64,000 nucleotides of DNA. Origin: Sphingomonas sp. Lineage in GTDB: Bacteria > Pseudomonadota > Alphaproteobacteria > Sphingomonadales > Sphingomonadaceae. This document shows positions 1-6,988 of this stretch, one piece after another. A program made the position numbers and the translations under genes. A model generated the notes under the pieces. The model had not been told where the DNA came from. It searched no databases and saw nothing but the letters and a program-made list of their open reading frames with translations. Positions within the stretch are counted from its first letter, which is position 1; the number at the start of each line of letters is the position of its first letter. The stretch covers positions 62,001 through 126,000 of the forward strand of contig NZ_JAIXHL010000010.1 in assembly GCF_030145815.1 (NCBI RefSeq), given 5' to 3'.

Positions 1-2
1 TG

Positions 3-1397
3 GCGGGCTGCACCGTCGGCCCCGATTATGGCGGTCCGCATATGGTCGCAAACGCCGAACGCGCAGGAGCCCAGTTCCGCCGCGCAGATGCTTTGCAGAC
101 TGTTCCGCAGCCGCCGCTTGCCCGCTGGTGGACGTCCCTGGACGACCCGCAGCTAACTGCACTGATCGACCGCGCACTGGCGGCCAGCCCGGACATCGCA
201 ATTGCCGAGGCGCGAATTCGAAAGGCGCGCGCTACTTATCGCGAGCAGCGGGGTAACCAGCTACCGAGCATATCCGCGACTGGCACTGCGATCGTCGCGG
301 ACCTACCCGCCGGGTCACTGGCGCTTCCGTCGCAGGGCGCGAAATCCGATCGTATCAGCGCGGAATTCTACAATGCCGGTCTAGATGCATCTTGGGAGAT
401 CGACCTGTTTGGCGGCCGCCGGCGTGCCGCCGAGGGAGCCAGTGCGCAGGCTGAAGCGGCGGAGGCGGACCTGGCCGATGTACAGGTGCGACTGTCGGCG
501 GAAGTGGCAAGCAATTACGTAACGTTGCGTGAGTTGCAACAACGTTTGGTTCTTGCTCGACGTTCGGCTGAGTTGCTGGCCCAGTCGCTCGCGCTTGTCG
601 AACAGCGCGAGCGGCAAGGGGCGTCGTCTCGTGACGACGTGGTGCGACTGCGCACGGAACTCAGCCGTACGCAAGGCGCGCTGCTGCCACTGGAGGGGCA
701 GATTGCCGTCACGCTGGACCAGCTGGCTTTCCTGACCGGCGACGAGCCGGGTGCGCATGACGCGGCCCTTTCAGCACCCGCTGCAATTCCTGCCTTACCG
801 GCGAGCGTCCCCATCGGCGATCCGGCGTCGATGCTGCGCCGGAGGCCAGACATCCGAGCCGCTGAGCGCCGCCTTGCGGCCGCGACTTCCAGTATCGGCG
901 TGAACGTCGCGAGGCAATTTCCGTCGATCAGTATCATGGGCATCATCGGCCTGGGCGGTCCTAGCATCGGTGACGTCCTCGATACCGGCAATGTGTCCAC
1001 CTTGCTGCTGCCGCGCATCAACTGGAGCTTTCTTGACTTTGGTCGCAACCGCGCGAGGGTGGACCAGGCCCGCGGCGATCGCGACGAAGCGGAGGCGCAA
1101 TATCGCAAAGCCGTGCTGGCGGCCTTGACTGATGCCGAGACCAGCCTGTCCCGGTTCGGCAATCAGCGAGAAAGTCTCCTGTCCGCGTACCGGAGCGCCG
1201 AAAGCGCCCGTGAGTCTGCTCGCTATGCGGCCCAGCGATTTGATCGGGGGGCAGTCCCGCTCACCATGTCACTCGATGCAGAACGCACGGCTCTGGCGGC
1301 GACCCAGTCCTCAATCGCCGCGCAGGCGGAGCTTACCCGGGCTTTCATCGCGCTCCAAAAAGCGCTGGGTCTAGGATGGGGGGAATCCAATCCTTAG
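3..1397 (+). CDS. Efflux RND outer-membrane factor lipoprotein, NodT/OprM family (5' end outside window)
   Basis: Outer-membrane channel of a tripartite RND or MFS efflux pump. The frame is open from the first bases: codons 3-14 read A-G-C-T after an nTG codon, which is a lipobox with the acylated Cys at 9-11, so the gene starts just left of the window and the ATG at 42 is internal. The rest has the two OEP repeats of the TolC/OprM family, with long coiled-coil stretches rich in Ala, Arg and Gln and the motifs RRRPDIRAAE and INWSFLDFGRNRARV. The C-terminus is complete. The pump's inner-membrane and adaptor genes would be upstream. It sits on the tRNA-Thr island. Substrate unknown. Confidence 0.9.
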   Translation, partial: AGCTVGPDYGGPHMVANAERAGAQFRRADALQTVPQPPLARWWTSLDDPQLTALIDRALAASPDIAIAEARIRKARATYREQRGNQLPSISATGTAIVADLPAGSLALPSQGAKSDRISAEFYNAGLDASWEIDLFGGRRRAAEGASAQAEAAEADLADVQVRLSAEVASNYVTLRELQQRLVLARRSAELLAQSLALVEQRERQGASSRDDVVRLRTELSRTQGALLPLEGQIAVTLDQLAFLTGDEPGAHDAALSAPAAIPALPASVPIGDPASMLRRRPDIRAAERRLAAATSSIGVNVARQFPSISIMGIIGLGGPSIGDVLDTGNVSTLLLPRINWSFLDFGRNRARVDQARGDRDEAEAQYRKAVLAALTDAETSLSRFGNQRESLLSAYRSAESARESARYAAQRFDRGAVPLTMSLDAERTALAATQSSIAAQAELTRAFIALQKALGLGWGESNP

Positions 1398-1664
1398 CGA
1401 TGAAAGGCGCGGAGCGTCGACACAGCAAACGTTGCCGCAATCACGTTGCATGCCCGATCTGCCGGGACGATCCCGTATGGACATCCTGCCGAACGCGTCA
1501 TTCGCGACCCTATCCGCAACTGCGATGAGCACGGCGTCTAGTTCGAGCCGAGCGACCGAGGCTGGGGCGCAAAGTCCCCTCCACAACCCAAAACCGGGCC
1601 AGACACGCCCAGCTCGCCGGATGGGAACTGACAGCCCAGTCCGAGCCGCGCCGACTTTCTACGA
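1398..1664. other. Intergenic, no supported gene
   Basis: This stretch separates the efflux gene and the convergent integrase. Short open frames exist on both strands but none has a plausible start, ribosome site or recognisable protein, and the composition matches non-coding island DNA. No clear terminator with a T-tract was seen. Confidence 0.5.
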
Positions 1665-3194
1665 TCAGGCAGCAAGCGCAGTCTCAGACGGAGCAGCGGT
1701 ATGCACTCGCTGCCACGCGGAGATCGCATCCGCCGAATAAACGACACGGCGGCCGATCTTTCGGAACGCCGGCCCCGTACCTTGCCAGCGGTAGGTCTGC
1801 ATCGTTCCGACCGTGAAACCGAGCTTGGCAGCGGCTGCGCGCGTATCGAGCCACTGCGTGCGGATAACCTCCCCCAACACTGGATCAGGGGTCGGCAGCT
1901 GACCTCCGGCATCCCGTGCCCAGAAAGCCTCGAACGGGTCCTCGCCGCCGTCTTGCGCGGCGCCTATCTCGACACCTTCGCCGAGGCAGCGAGCAATTTC
2001 CTCCGAGATTCGCTCTGCTGCGGACTTGAGCGGATGATCCGAGAGGTGAGTATAGCGCTCAGTCGTCTTGGCGCTGCGATGCCCAAGCAATGCGCCGATG
2101 ATCAACATGCTGTCGCCGGTCGCTGCCCCTATCGAAGCGAAGCTGTGCCGCAGATCGTGGATCCGAACATCCTCCAGGCCGGCAGTCGTCCGCACGCGGA
2201 CCCAGACCGATTGCAGATCGGTGACATGGGTGCCGTTCTTCTTGCCGGGCAACAGATAGGGATTGCCGTCGACTGGTGGCGTCGTTGCGATGATCCGCAT
2301 CGCGGGGCCGCCGAGATGCACGACTTTCGCGCCGGTCTTCGAATCGGGCAGACGCAGACAGCGATGGTAGCGGTCGATATAGGCGTGCTTCAGCTTGAGG
2401 ATCTCGTTCTTCCGGCAGCCGGTCAGCACAAGCAGGCGCAACGCGGCAATCGCGTACTGGCTTTCCACTCCGAGCGCGGCGGCCGCGGAAAGGGCTTCTC
2501 CCAAACGCGCCAGCTCGGCGGGCGAGAGGAAACGCTCCATCTTCTTGCCGGGGAACCTGCGCACGCCGATGGCAGGATTGTCGGTGCGTAGCTTGCGCTC
2601 CACCGCGACGCCGAGCATCGCGCTAAGCGTCGTCACGGACTGGTTCGCCGCGCCCTTGCCGCCACGGACGCGAGACAGTCTCCTATTGCCCTTCTTGACC
2701 GTCCGCGCTGTCTTCCCCGCGGCGATGTCGCGAAGCATCTGCTCGATATCGCTACGCTCGATTTTTGACACTCGCCGCTTCCCGAGCAGCGGGAGGATAT
2801 GATTCTCGATATTGTTGCGCGCCTGTCGGATCGAGCTCTCCTTCGCGGTGAAGAGCGTTTCGTTCAGGTAGACCTCGCCAAGCTCCGAGATATCGAGTTC
2901 TTTACGCTCGTTGATCTTTTCTTGTTGAGGGTCGATCCCGTCTACAATTTTACCTAAAAGGCTCTGCGCCTCGGAGCGTGCAGTTTCAGGCGTCCAAGGC
3001 GAGCCGTGGGAGCCAATCTTGAAACGCCGCTGACGCCCTTCGAAACGGTACTGGAGGACATAGGTCAGCTTGCCCGCCTGAGAAATTCTCAACCCAAAAC
3101 CATGGACATCGCTGTCCCAAAGGAAACGATCGGTGCCGTCCGCGGAGAGACTATCAACGATCCGCTTCGTGATTCGAATGCGCTCGGCGGACAT
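1665..3194 (-). CDS. Tyrosine recombinase/integrase with C-terminal excisionase-like HTH domain
   Basis: Site-specific recombinase of the P4/DUF4102 type that integrates an element into a tRNA gene. Of 509 residues, about 1-95 form the arm-binding DUF4102 domain, 105-205 the core-binding SAM-like domain and 220-400 the catalytic domain. Catalytic residues are visible: R261 (TGCRKNE), K286, H346 and R349 (HDLRH), H372 (LLGH) and the nucleophile Y381 (ERYTHL). Residues about 447-495 (WLDTRAAAAKLGF through SADAISAW) read as an HTH_17/AlpA-type excisionase domain, not usual for P4 integrases of about 400 residues. The gene starts 175 bp from the tRNA-Thr att fragment and reads away from it, as expected for an island integrase. 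Confidence 0.93.
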   Translation of the reverse strand: MSAERIRITKRIVDSLSADGTDRFLWDSDVHGFGLRISQAGKLTYVLQYRFEGRQRRFKIGSHGSPWTPETARSEAQSLLGKIVDGIDPQQEKINERKELDISELGEVYLNETLFTAKESSIRQARNNIENHILPLLGKRRVSKIERSDIEQMLRDIAAGKTARTVKKGNRRLSRVRGGKGAANQSVTTLSAMLGVAVERKLRTDNPAIGVRRFPGKKMERFLSPAELARLGEALSAAAALGVESQYAIAALRLLVLTGCRKNEILKLKHAYIDRYHRCLRLPDSKTGAKVVHLGGPAMRIIATTPPVDGNPYLLPGKKNGTHVTDLQSVWVRVRTTAGLEDVRIHDLRHSFASIGAATGDSMLIIGALLGHRSAKTTERYTHLSDHPLKSAAERISEEIARCLGEGVEIGAAQDGGEDPFEAFWARDAGGQLPTPDPVLGEVIRTQWLDTRAAAAKLGFTVGTMQTYRWQGTGPAFRKIGRRVVYSADAISAWQRVHTAAPSETALAA

Positions 3195-3368
3195 GCTATA
3201 TTACTCCCAACCCAGCCGCTGCTTCTCCAAGGCATCCGAAATTTGGAAGCAGATCGGAAGCAAGCGGCAGAATATCGTGGGTTGGATTGTCGTGTTGACG
3301 GCGATGTGAGTCAAGAAAAAATGGCGGAAATCGTAGGTTTGGATATATTAGCGCAAGTAAAAAAGCGT

Positions 3369-3414
3369 CTTGGTAAGGCTGAGGTCGTGAGTTCAATCCT
3401 CACCGGCAGCACCA
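3369..3414 (+). other. attR-like site: displaced 3' half of tRNA-Thr(GGT)
   Basis: The bases fold as the 3' half of a tRNA: anticodon loop TTGGTAA (3370-3376, anticodon GGT for Thr), 3' anticodon strand GGCTG, variable AGGTC, T stem GTGAG/CTCAC around TTCAATC, acceptor strand CGGCAGC, discriminator A, and an encoded CCA at 3412-3414. Upstream there is no D-arm and no GCTGCCG acceptor strand, so it is not a functional gene. A break in the anticodon loop matches the crossover point used by many tRNA-targeting tyrosine integrases, and the neighbouring integrase supports this reading. Confidence 0.78.
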
Positions 3415-3519
3415 TTTTCCCCAATCCTGTCCGACGGTTGCGGGGCCGTGTGTGCGGCACGCGGGGAACCGCTTGGCCCTCCACTCATTGATGCGCGGCA
3501 TCAACAGGAGGATTACCCA

Positions 3520-3789
3520 ATGAAATCGATGTTCAAGGCGGCGCTGGCCGGTGCCGGACTGGTTGCGCTGGCGGCGTGCGGCGGTGCCGACGATCGCGCG
3601 GCGGACAATGTCGAGGCCAATGCCGAGGCGATGGCCGACAATCTCGAGGACCAGGCCGACATGGCCCCCAACGAGACGATGGAAGAGGCGCTGGAGCAGC
3701 AGGCCGACAATGTCGAGGACGCAGGCGAGGCCAAGGCCGAAGCGATCGACGACGCCGACGACGCGCGGATGGAAAACCGCGCAAACTGA
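3520..3789 (+). CDS. Small acidic alanine-rich lipoprotein, unknown function
   Basis: An 89-residue protein with a lipoprotein signal (basic start, hydrophobic AALAGAGLVALAA, then Cys at about residue 20). The ATG at 3520 is chosen because AACAGGAGG lies 7-10 bases upstream and the signal starts there; a longer frame to 3448 has none of this. After the Cys, nearly every residue is Ala, Asp, Glu, Asn or Gln, with ADNVE/ADNLE occurring three times, which predicts a highly charged helix. Similar short lipoproteins are common in sphingomonads, but I recognise no family. It is the first gene outside the island boundary. Confidence 0.8.
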   Translation: MKSMFKAALAGAGLVALAACGGADDRAADNVEANAEAMADNLEDQADMAPNETMEEALEQQADNVEDAGEAKAEAIDDADDARMENRAN

Positions 3790-3851
3790 TCGAGCGGGGC
3801 GATTACTGAAGCCGCTTCTTCGCGTTTCAGTTCGATTTCTTCAACCACCAT

Positions 3852-3884
3852 ATGGGCGGCATAGCTTCACAGGATGCCGCCCAT
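3852..3884 (+). promoter_or_regulatory. 11-bp perfect inverted repeat over the DUF2061 start region
   Basis: ATGGGCGGCAT (3852-3862) pairs with ATGCCGCCCAT (3874-3884) around an 11-base loop. The right arm contains both candidate ATG codons (3874 and 3883) and the AGGA that would serve the second. In mRNA the hairpin would hide the start, so it could limit translation. Sequence observation; the role is inference. Confidence 0.45.
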
Positions 3885-4098
3885 GTCGCGCGATCTGACC
3901 AAGACGTTCACCTATCTGTCGATCCACCTGACGGTCGGGTTCAGCGTTGCTTATGCCTTTACCGGATCGGTCACGCTGGCTGGCGGGATCGCGCTGATCG
4001 AGCCGTGCATCAACGCGGTCGCTTTCTTCTTTCACGAGCGGGCGTGGCAGCGGTTCGATGCACGGCGCGCAATGAGCGGGCGGATTGCGATAGCCTGA
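3883..4098 (+). CDS. DUF2061 small membrane protein
   Basis: A 71-residue integral membrane protein of the DUF2061 family, recognised by LTKTFTYLSIHLTVGF, a second hydrophobic stretch (AYAFTGSVTLAGGIALIEP) and the C-terminal F-H-E-R-A-W-x-R signature. Two membrane helices are expected. The start at 3883 (MSRDLTK) is preferred because AGGA lies 8 bases upstream; ATG 3874 is in frame and possible. Function of the family is unknown. The start codon lies inside a strong inverted repeat (see regulatory entry). Confidence 0.85.
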   Translation: MSRDLTKTFTYLSIHLTVGFSVAYAFTGSVTLAGGIALIEPCINAVAFFFHERAWQRFDARRAMSGRIAIA

Positions 4099-4159
4099 GC
4101 TTGCGTCCGGAGCATCACGGGCGCACTCTGACACCGGTAACCCTTCCCGGAGTATCGCG

Positions 4160-4693
4160 ATGCGCTTCCTTGCCCTGCCCCTGATCGCACTGGCCGCATG
4201 CTCGCCCGCCGACAACGACGCGGCACCGGCCAATGGCGTTCTGGCCGAGGGCCCGGAGGCGGTGATCAGCAATGTCGCAGCGACCGAGCTGCCCGACGGG
4301 GTTGCCGAACTGGCCGAGGCGACGGTGCCGGGGATGCGCATCTCAGAAGCCGAGCGCAAGGACCGCGACGGGCGGACTTACTATGACGTCGAGGGCACGC
4401 GGCCCGATGGCAGCGAGGTCGAGATCGACATGCTGGTTCAGCCCGACGGGTCGCTCAAGGCGGTCGAGGTGCAGCGCGATATCGCTTGGGCGCAGGCCCC
4501 TGCCCTGGTTCGCGCCGCCGCCGCCGCGACCGCCGATGCCTTTACGCCCGAGCGCGTGATCGAGAGCCGGCAGGTGGAGGACGGACGGATCCTCTATGAG
4601 CTGTTCGCGCCGGGCAAGCCCAAGGAACCGGCGATGGAAATCGCATGGGCCAGCGGGAAGGCGACGCTGCTGACCGAACGCGCGGTGCACTGA
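4160..4693 (+). CDS. Putative lipoprotein with PepSY-like tandem beta domains
   Basis: A 177-residue exported protein. The N-terminus MRFLALPLIALAAC is a lipoprotein signal with Cys at 14. The mature part has two similar blocks (about 60-105 and 120-177), each with a helix then a strand pattern ending in RTYYDVEG and RILYELFA, which resembles PepSY/YpeB-like beta units that bind or inhibit peptidases. This is a fold-level guess only. It has a GGAG 11 bases upstream of its ATG. No operon partner: the next gene is convergent. Confidence 0.72.
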   Translation: MRFLALPLIALAACSPADNDAAPANGVLAEGPEAVISNVAATELPDGVAELAEATVPGMRISEAERKDRDGRTYYDVEGTRPDGSEVEIDMLVQPDGSLKAVEVQRDIAWAQAPALVRAAAAATADAFTPERVIESRQVEDGRILYELFAPGKPKEPAMEIAWASGKATLLTERAVH

Positions 4694-4698
4694 GCGCG

Positions 4699-5577
4699 TT
4701 ATTTTCCCCCGGCGGCCGTGTCGAGATCGCCCTCGATCCCGCGCTTGATCTCGCCGCGTTGCGTCGCGGCGCTGCGCATTGGGGCGGCGGCGTAGAGGCC
4801 GCGCAGATAGCCCAGATCCCATTTGGTCAGCGTCACCGGCACTTCGGCATCGTCGGGGGCGTCGAGGATGGTGAGGATGGTGGGCGCGGACACGCCCTTC
4901 ACCTTCTCCGGATCAGTCTGTGCCAATGTTCGCATCGCGGCATAATCGGCGATCTGGGTCGGACTGAGGCCGACCACCGAGTCGAGCTGAATCACCACCA
5001 CCGCGGCGATGAAGATCGGGCGCATCGTGCTGCTGGTCCGTGACGGGGGTAGCGGCGAGTTGAGTTCGTACTGGCTGGTGTCGGCATTATACGCGACCGG
5101 CGTTCCGCTACGGTCGAGGCGGCCTTCCAGATGCCAGGCGGTCGCCGGGCCGGCCTGTTTCGGGGTGCGGATCGGCATGCCATAGGCGTCGCGGAAATAG
5201 ACGGGGTGCGCCTTTTCAAGCGCGGCGACCATCGCCTCCTTGTCCGCAGCGAAGATGACCAGCGCGTTGGGCTTGCAATCGGCCTTGTCCGACACCGCGA
5301 TCCCCGCCGCCTTGGCAACCACCCGCATCCGCGCCGCAATCTCGGCATTGCGCGCCGCGCTCAGGCCCACGGCACCGGGGCAGACCGTGGTGCGATCAAA
5401 CCGCGCCATCGGGTCGCGTCCCGGCACATTGGCGAGCGCGCGGACATAGTCGCGGATCTGCTTGTCGCGCTGCTCGCGGGCGGTGATGACGACATCGGCC
5501 TGATCCGCAGCCTGCTGCGCAAGGGCGGGGGCGGCGAGGGCGCAGAGGGTGGCGGCGGTGACGAGGAGGGTACGCAT
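4699..5577 (-). CDS. Secreted hypothetical protein
   Basis: A 292-residue periplasmic protein with a clear Sec signal (MRTLLVTAATLCALAAPALAQ). The ATG at 5577 is chosen because the signal begins there. The mature part contains a conserved-looking block with two Cys (TTVCPG and KADCKPNA) that may form a disulfide, and SGTPVAYNADTSQYELNSPLPPSR. I know this as a recurring but uncharacterised protein of sphingomonads. It is convergent with the preceding lipoprotein gene (5 bp between stops), so it has its own promoter. No enzymatic motif seen. Confidence 0.8.
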   Translation of the reverse strand: MRTLLVTAATLCALAAPALAQQAADQADVVITAREQRDKQIRDYVRALANVPGRDPMARFDRTTVCPGAVGLSAARNAEIAARMRVVAKAAGIAVSDKADCKPNALVIFAADKEAMVAALEKAHPVYFRDAYGMPIRTPKQAGPATAWHLEGRLDRSGTPVAYNADTSQYELNSPLPPSRTSSTMRPIFIAAVVVIQLDSVVGLSPTQIADYAAMRTLAQTDPEKVKGVSAPTILTILDAPDDAEVPVTLTKWDLGYLRGLYAAAPMRSAATQRGEIKRGIEGDLDTAAGGK

Positions 5578-5670
5578 CAGGGATACTCGATCGTTGCAGC
5601 GCCGGTGTATCACTGAAGCAAGACACTTTCAAGACGGGGGCAGCGCGCGGAAGTTTACACTGGCTTTACA

Positions 5671-6555
5671 CTATCGCGCATCCCCGCCGCGGCGTTGGCG
5701 GGGGCGTGGGCGTGGGTCGCGGTTGCTGAACGGGTCGATCGCATAGCATTCGTCGGCGAACTCGGCATCGGTGAGCGTGCCGCCGGCATCGCGCTTGGCG
5801 AGCGCGGCGCGGCCGCGGGCGGCGCGCGCGGCGGACTCCTGCGCGGCGCGCTGCGCGGGTGTCGGGGATGGCGCCTGTTCGCTGAGAAAGTGCGGGAGCT
5901 GCCCGTCCGCGATGTCGGCGAGCGCGAGTTCGTCGGCAAGGGTTTCGGGGTCGAGCAGCTGTTCGGGCGGCGCGGGGAGCGCGGGCTCCATCGCGCGCAA
6001 CGTGGCGTCGAGCGTGGCCGCTTCAGGCGCGGACGCGGGCGGCGCGGCTGTGCGGTCGCGGCCATAGCGTTCGGGCTTCAGATGGCTGAGCAGATATTTG
6101 AGCAGGCGATTGTCATGGACCAGCCGGGTCGCGACGACATTGCCGTCGCGGTCGAGCACCTCCTGTTCCGTCCCCTCGATCGCGCGTTCGAAGGCGATAT
6201 CCTCGATCAGCCCCGCCGCCTGATGCCGCGCGGCATCCCAGGCGCGGGCAAAGGCGGCGCCATGCGGGGCGCGGCGCAGCTGATAGGCGCTGGCGCGCGA
6301 CATGCCGACCGCATGAGCCGCGACGTTGACCAGGCCGGTATCGGCGAGCGTTTCGATGAAGCGCCGCTGTTTCTCCGGCGTCCAGCCATCGTTGCGCGGG
6401 CGGCGGCGGACGGGAACCCAGCGATAGTCGGCGGGGTCGTAGGCGGGCGCGGCGTCGGGCGTGCGCGTGAGCGCGGTGCCGGGGTCGTCGGGCTGCGCCG
6501 GGCCGGGCACGGGTGATTGCGTCGCCGGGGCAAAGGGGTGCGGAACGTGCTTCAT
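5671..6555 (-). CDS. HTH protein resembling phage small-terminase/transposase DNA-binding subunits
   Basis: A 294-residue protein. Residues 50-110 (GWTPEKQRRFIETLADTG, then VNVAAHAVGMSRASAYQLR) form a homeodomain-like helix-turn-helix as in phage terminase small subunits, followed by a helical region (FARAWDAARHQAAGLIED) and YLLSHLKPERYG. The C-terminal part is low-complexity Ala/Pro/Arg. The start at 6555 (MKHVPHPF) is preferred because the upstream frame to 6759 is low complexity and lacks a ribosome site. Such proteins occur in sphingomonad chromosomes without phage genes nearby, as here, so a DNA-binding housekeeping or domesticated role is possible. Function not known. Confidence 0.75.
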   Translation of the reverse strand: MKHVPHPFAPATQSPVPGPAQPDDPGTALTRTPDAAPAYDPADYRWVPVRRRPRNDGWTPEKQRRFIETLADTGLVNVAAHAVGMSRASAYQLRRAPHGAAFARAWDAARHQAAGLIEDIAFERAIEGTEQEVLDRDGNVVATRLVHDNRLLKYLLSHLKPERYGRDRTAAPPASAPEAATLDATLRAMEPALPAPPEQLLDPETLADELALADIADGQLPHFLSEQAPSPTPAQRAAQESAARAARGRAALAKRDAGGTLTDAEFADECYAIDPFSNRDPRPRPRQRRGGDAR

Positions 6556-6845
6556 CCGACAGGGTGAAGCGGATTTGGCGCGTGTAGGACAGGGGCGGCG
6601 GGGCGTGTTGGATGGATTGCGGGCGGGGTGTGGCGTGGGGGCATCCATCAGGGGTACGGAAATCGAGGCATGAGATTGGCGAGGGGGCCGGTTGGAGCAT
6701 TGACATATGCATGCGGGGAACATATAGGGAACATCGGTTTTCATAGCGGAAATATGCAAGCTGTCGCAGAGTGCTGGACAGACGAAGAAAATTCGACTCT
6801 ATCTTTAAGGGCGCTGGGGCGATTCAAACGGGGGGCGAGGTGCGT

Positions 6846-6986
6846 ATGTCGGAACAGAGCAGGACTGCGGCCGAGACGCAGCGTATCGCTGCAGAAAAAT
6901 TGCGCTTATTGCGCGCTGTGGTAGAAGACCGGGTCAAAGAACACCGCGCAGCCACTAATAATAGAGTGGCGCATCCCGGAGGATAG
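6846..6986 (+). CDS. Small charged helical protein upstream of dGTPase
   Basis: A possible 46-residue protein (MSEQSRTAAETQRIAAEKLR...) made almost entirely of a charged, likely coiled-coil helix. It ends 2 bp before the dGTPase start and shares its lower-GC DNA, so the two could be translated together. The ATG at 6846 is favoured over 6771 because the upstream residues show no conserved character. GAGGTGCGT precedes it as a weak ribosome site. No family recognised; it may also be only a leader. Confidence 0.45.
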   Translation: MSEQSRTAAETQRIAAEKLRLLRAVVEDRVKEHRAATNNRVAHPGG

Positions 6987-6988
6987 CA

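Larger units (their letters stand above)
1..3414. mobile_element. Right end of an integrated genomic island at tRNA-Thr(GGT)
   Basis: The segment is bounded on the right by a 46-nt displaced tRNA-Thr 3' half (3369-3414). A tyrosine integrase starts about 175 bp inside that boundary and reads inward. This is the classical layout of an element inserted in a tRNA gene, where the element's own att copy rebuilds the tRNA at the other end. Because the tRNA fragment reads rightward, the island must lie to its left, so the efflux gene at 3-1397 is cargo and the intact tRNA-Thr should lie outside the window. Extent to the left is unknown. Inference from layout; no second att copy is visible here. Confidence 0.7.

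Noticed and set aside
1432..1740. Possible small gene between the efflux gene and integrase
   Set aside because: Ser/Arg/Pro-rich, no ribosome site, and it overlaps the end of the integrase.
3369..3414. A functional tRNA gene
   Set aside because: Only the 3' half is present; D-arm and 5' acceptor strand are missing.
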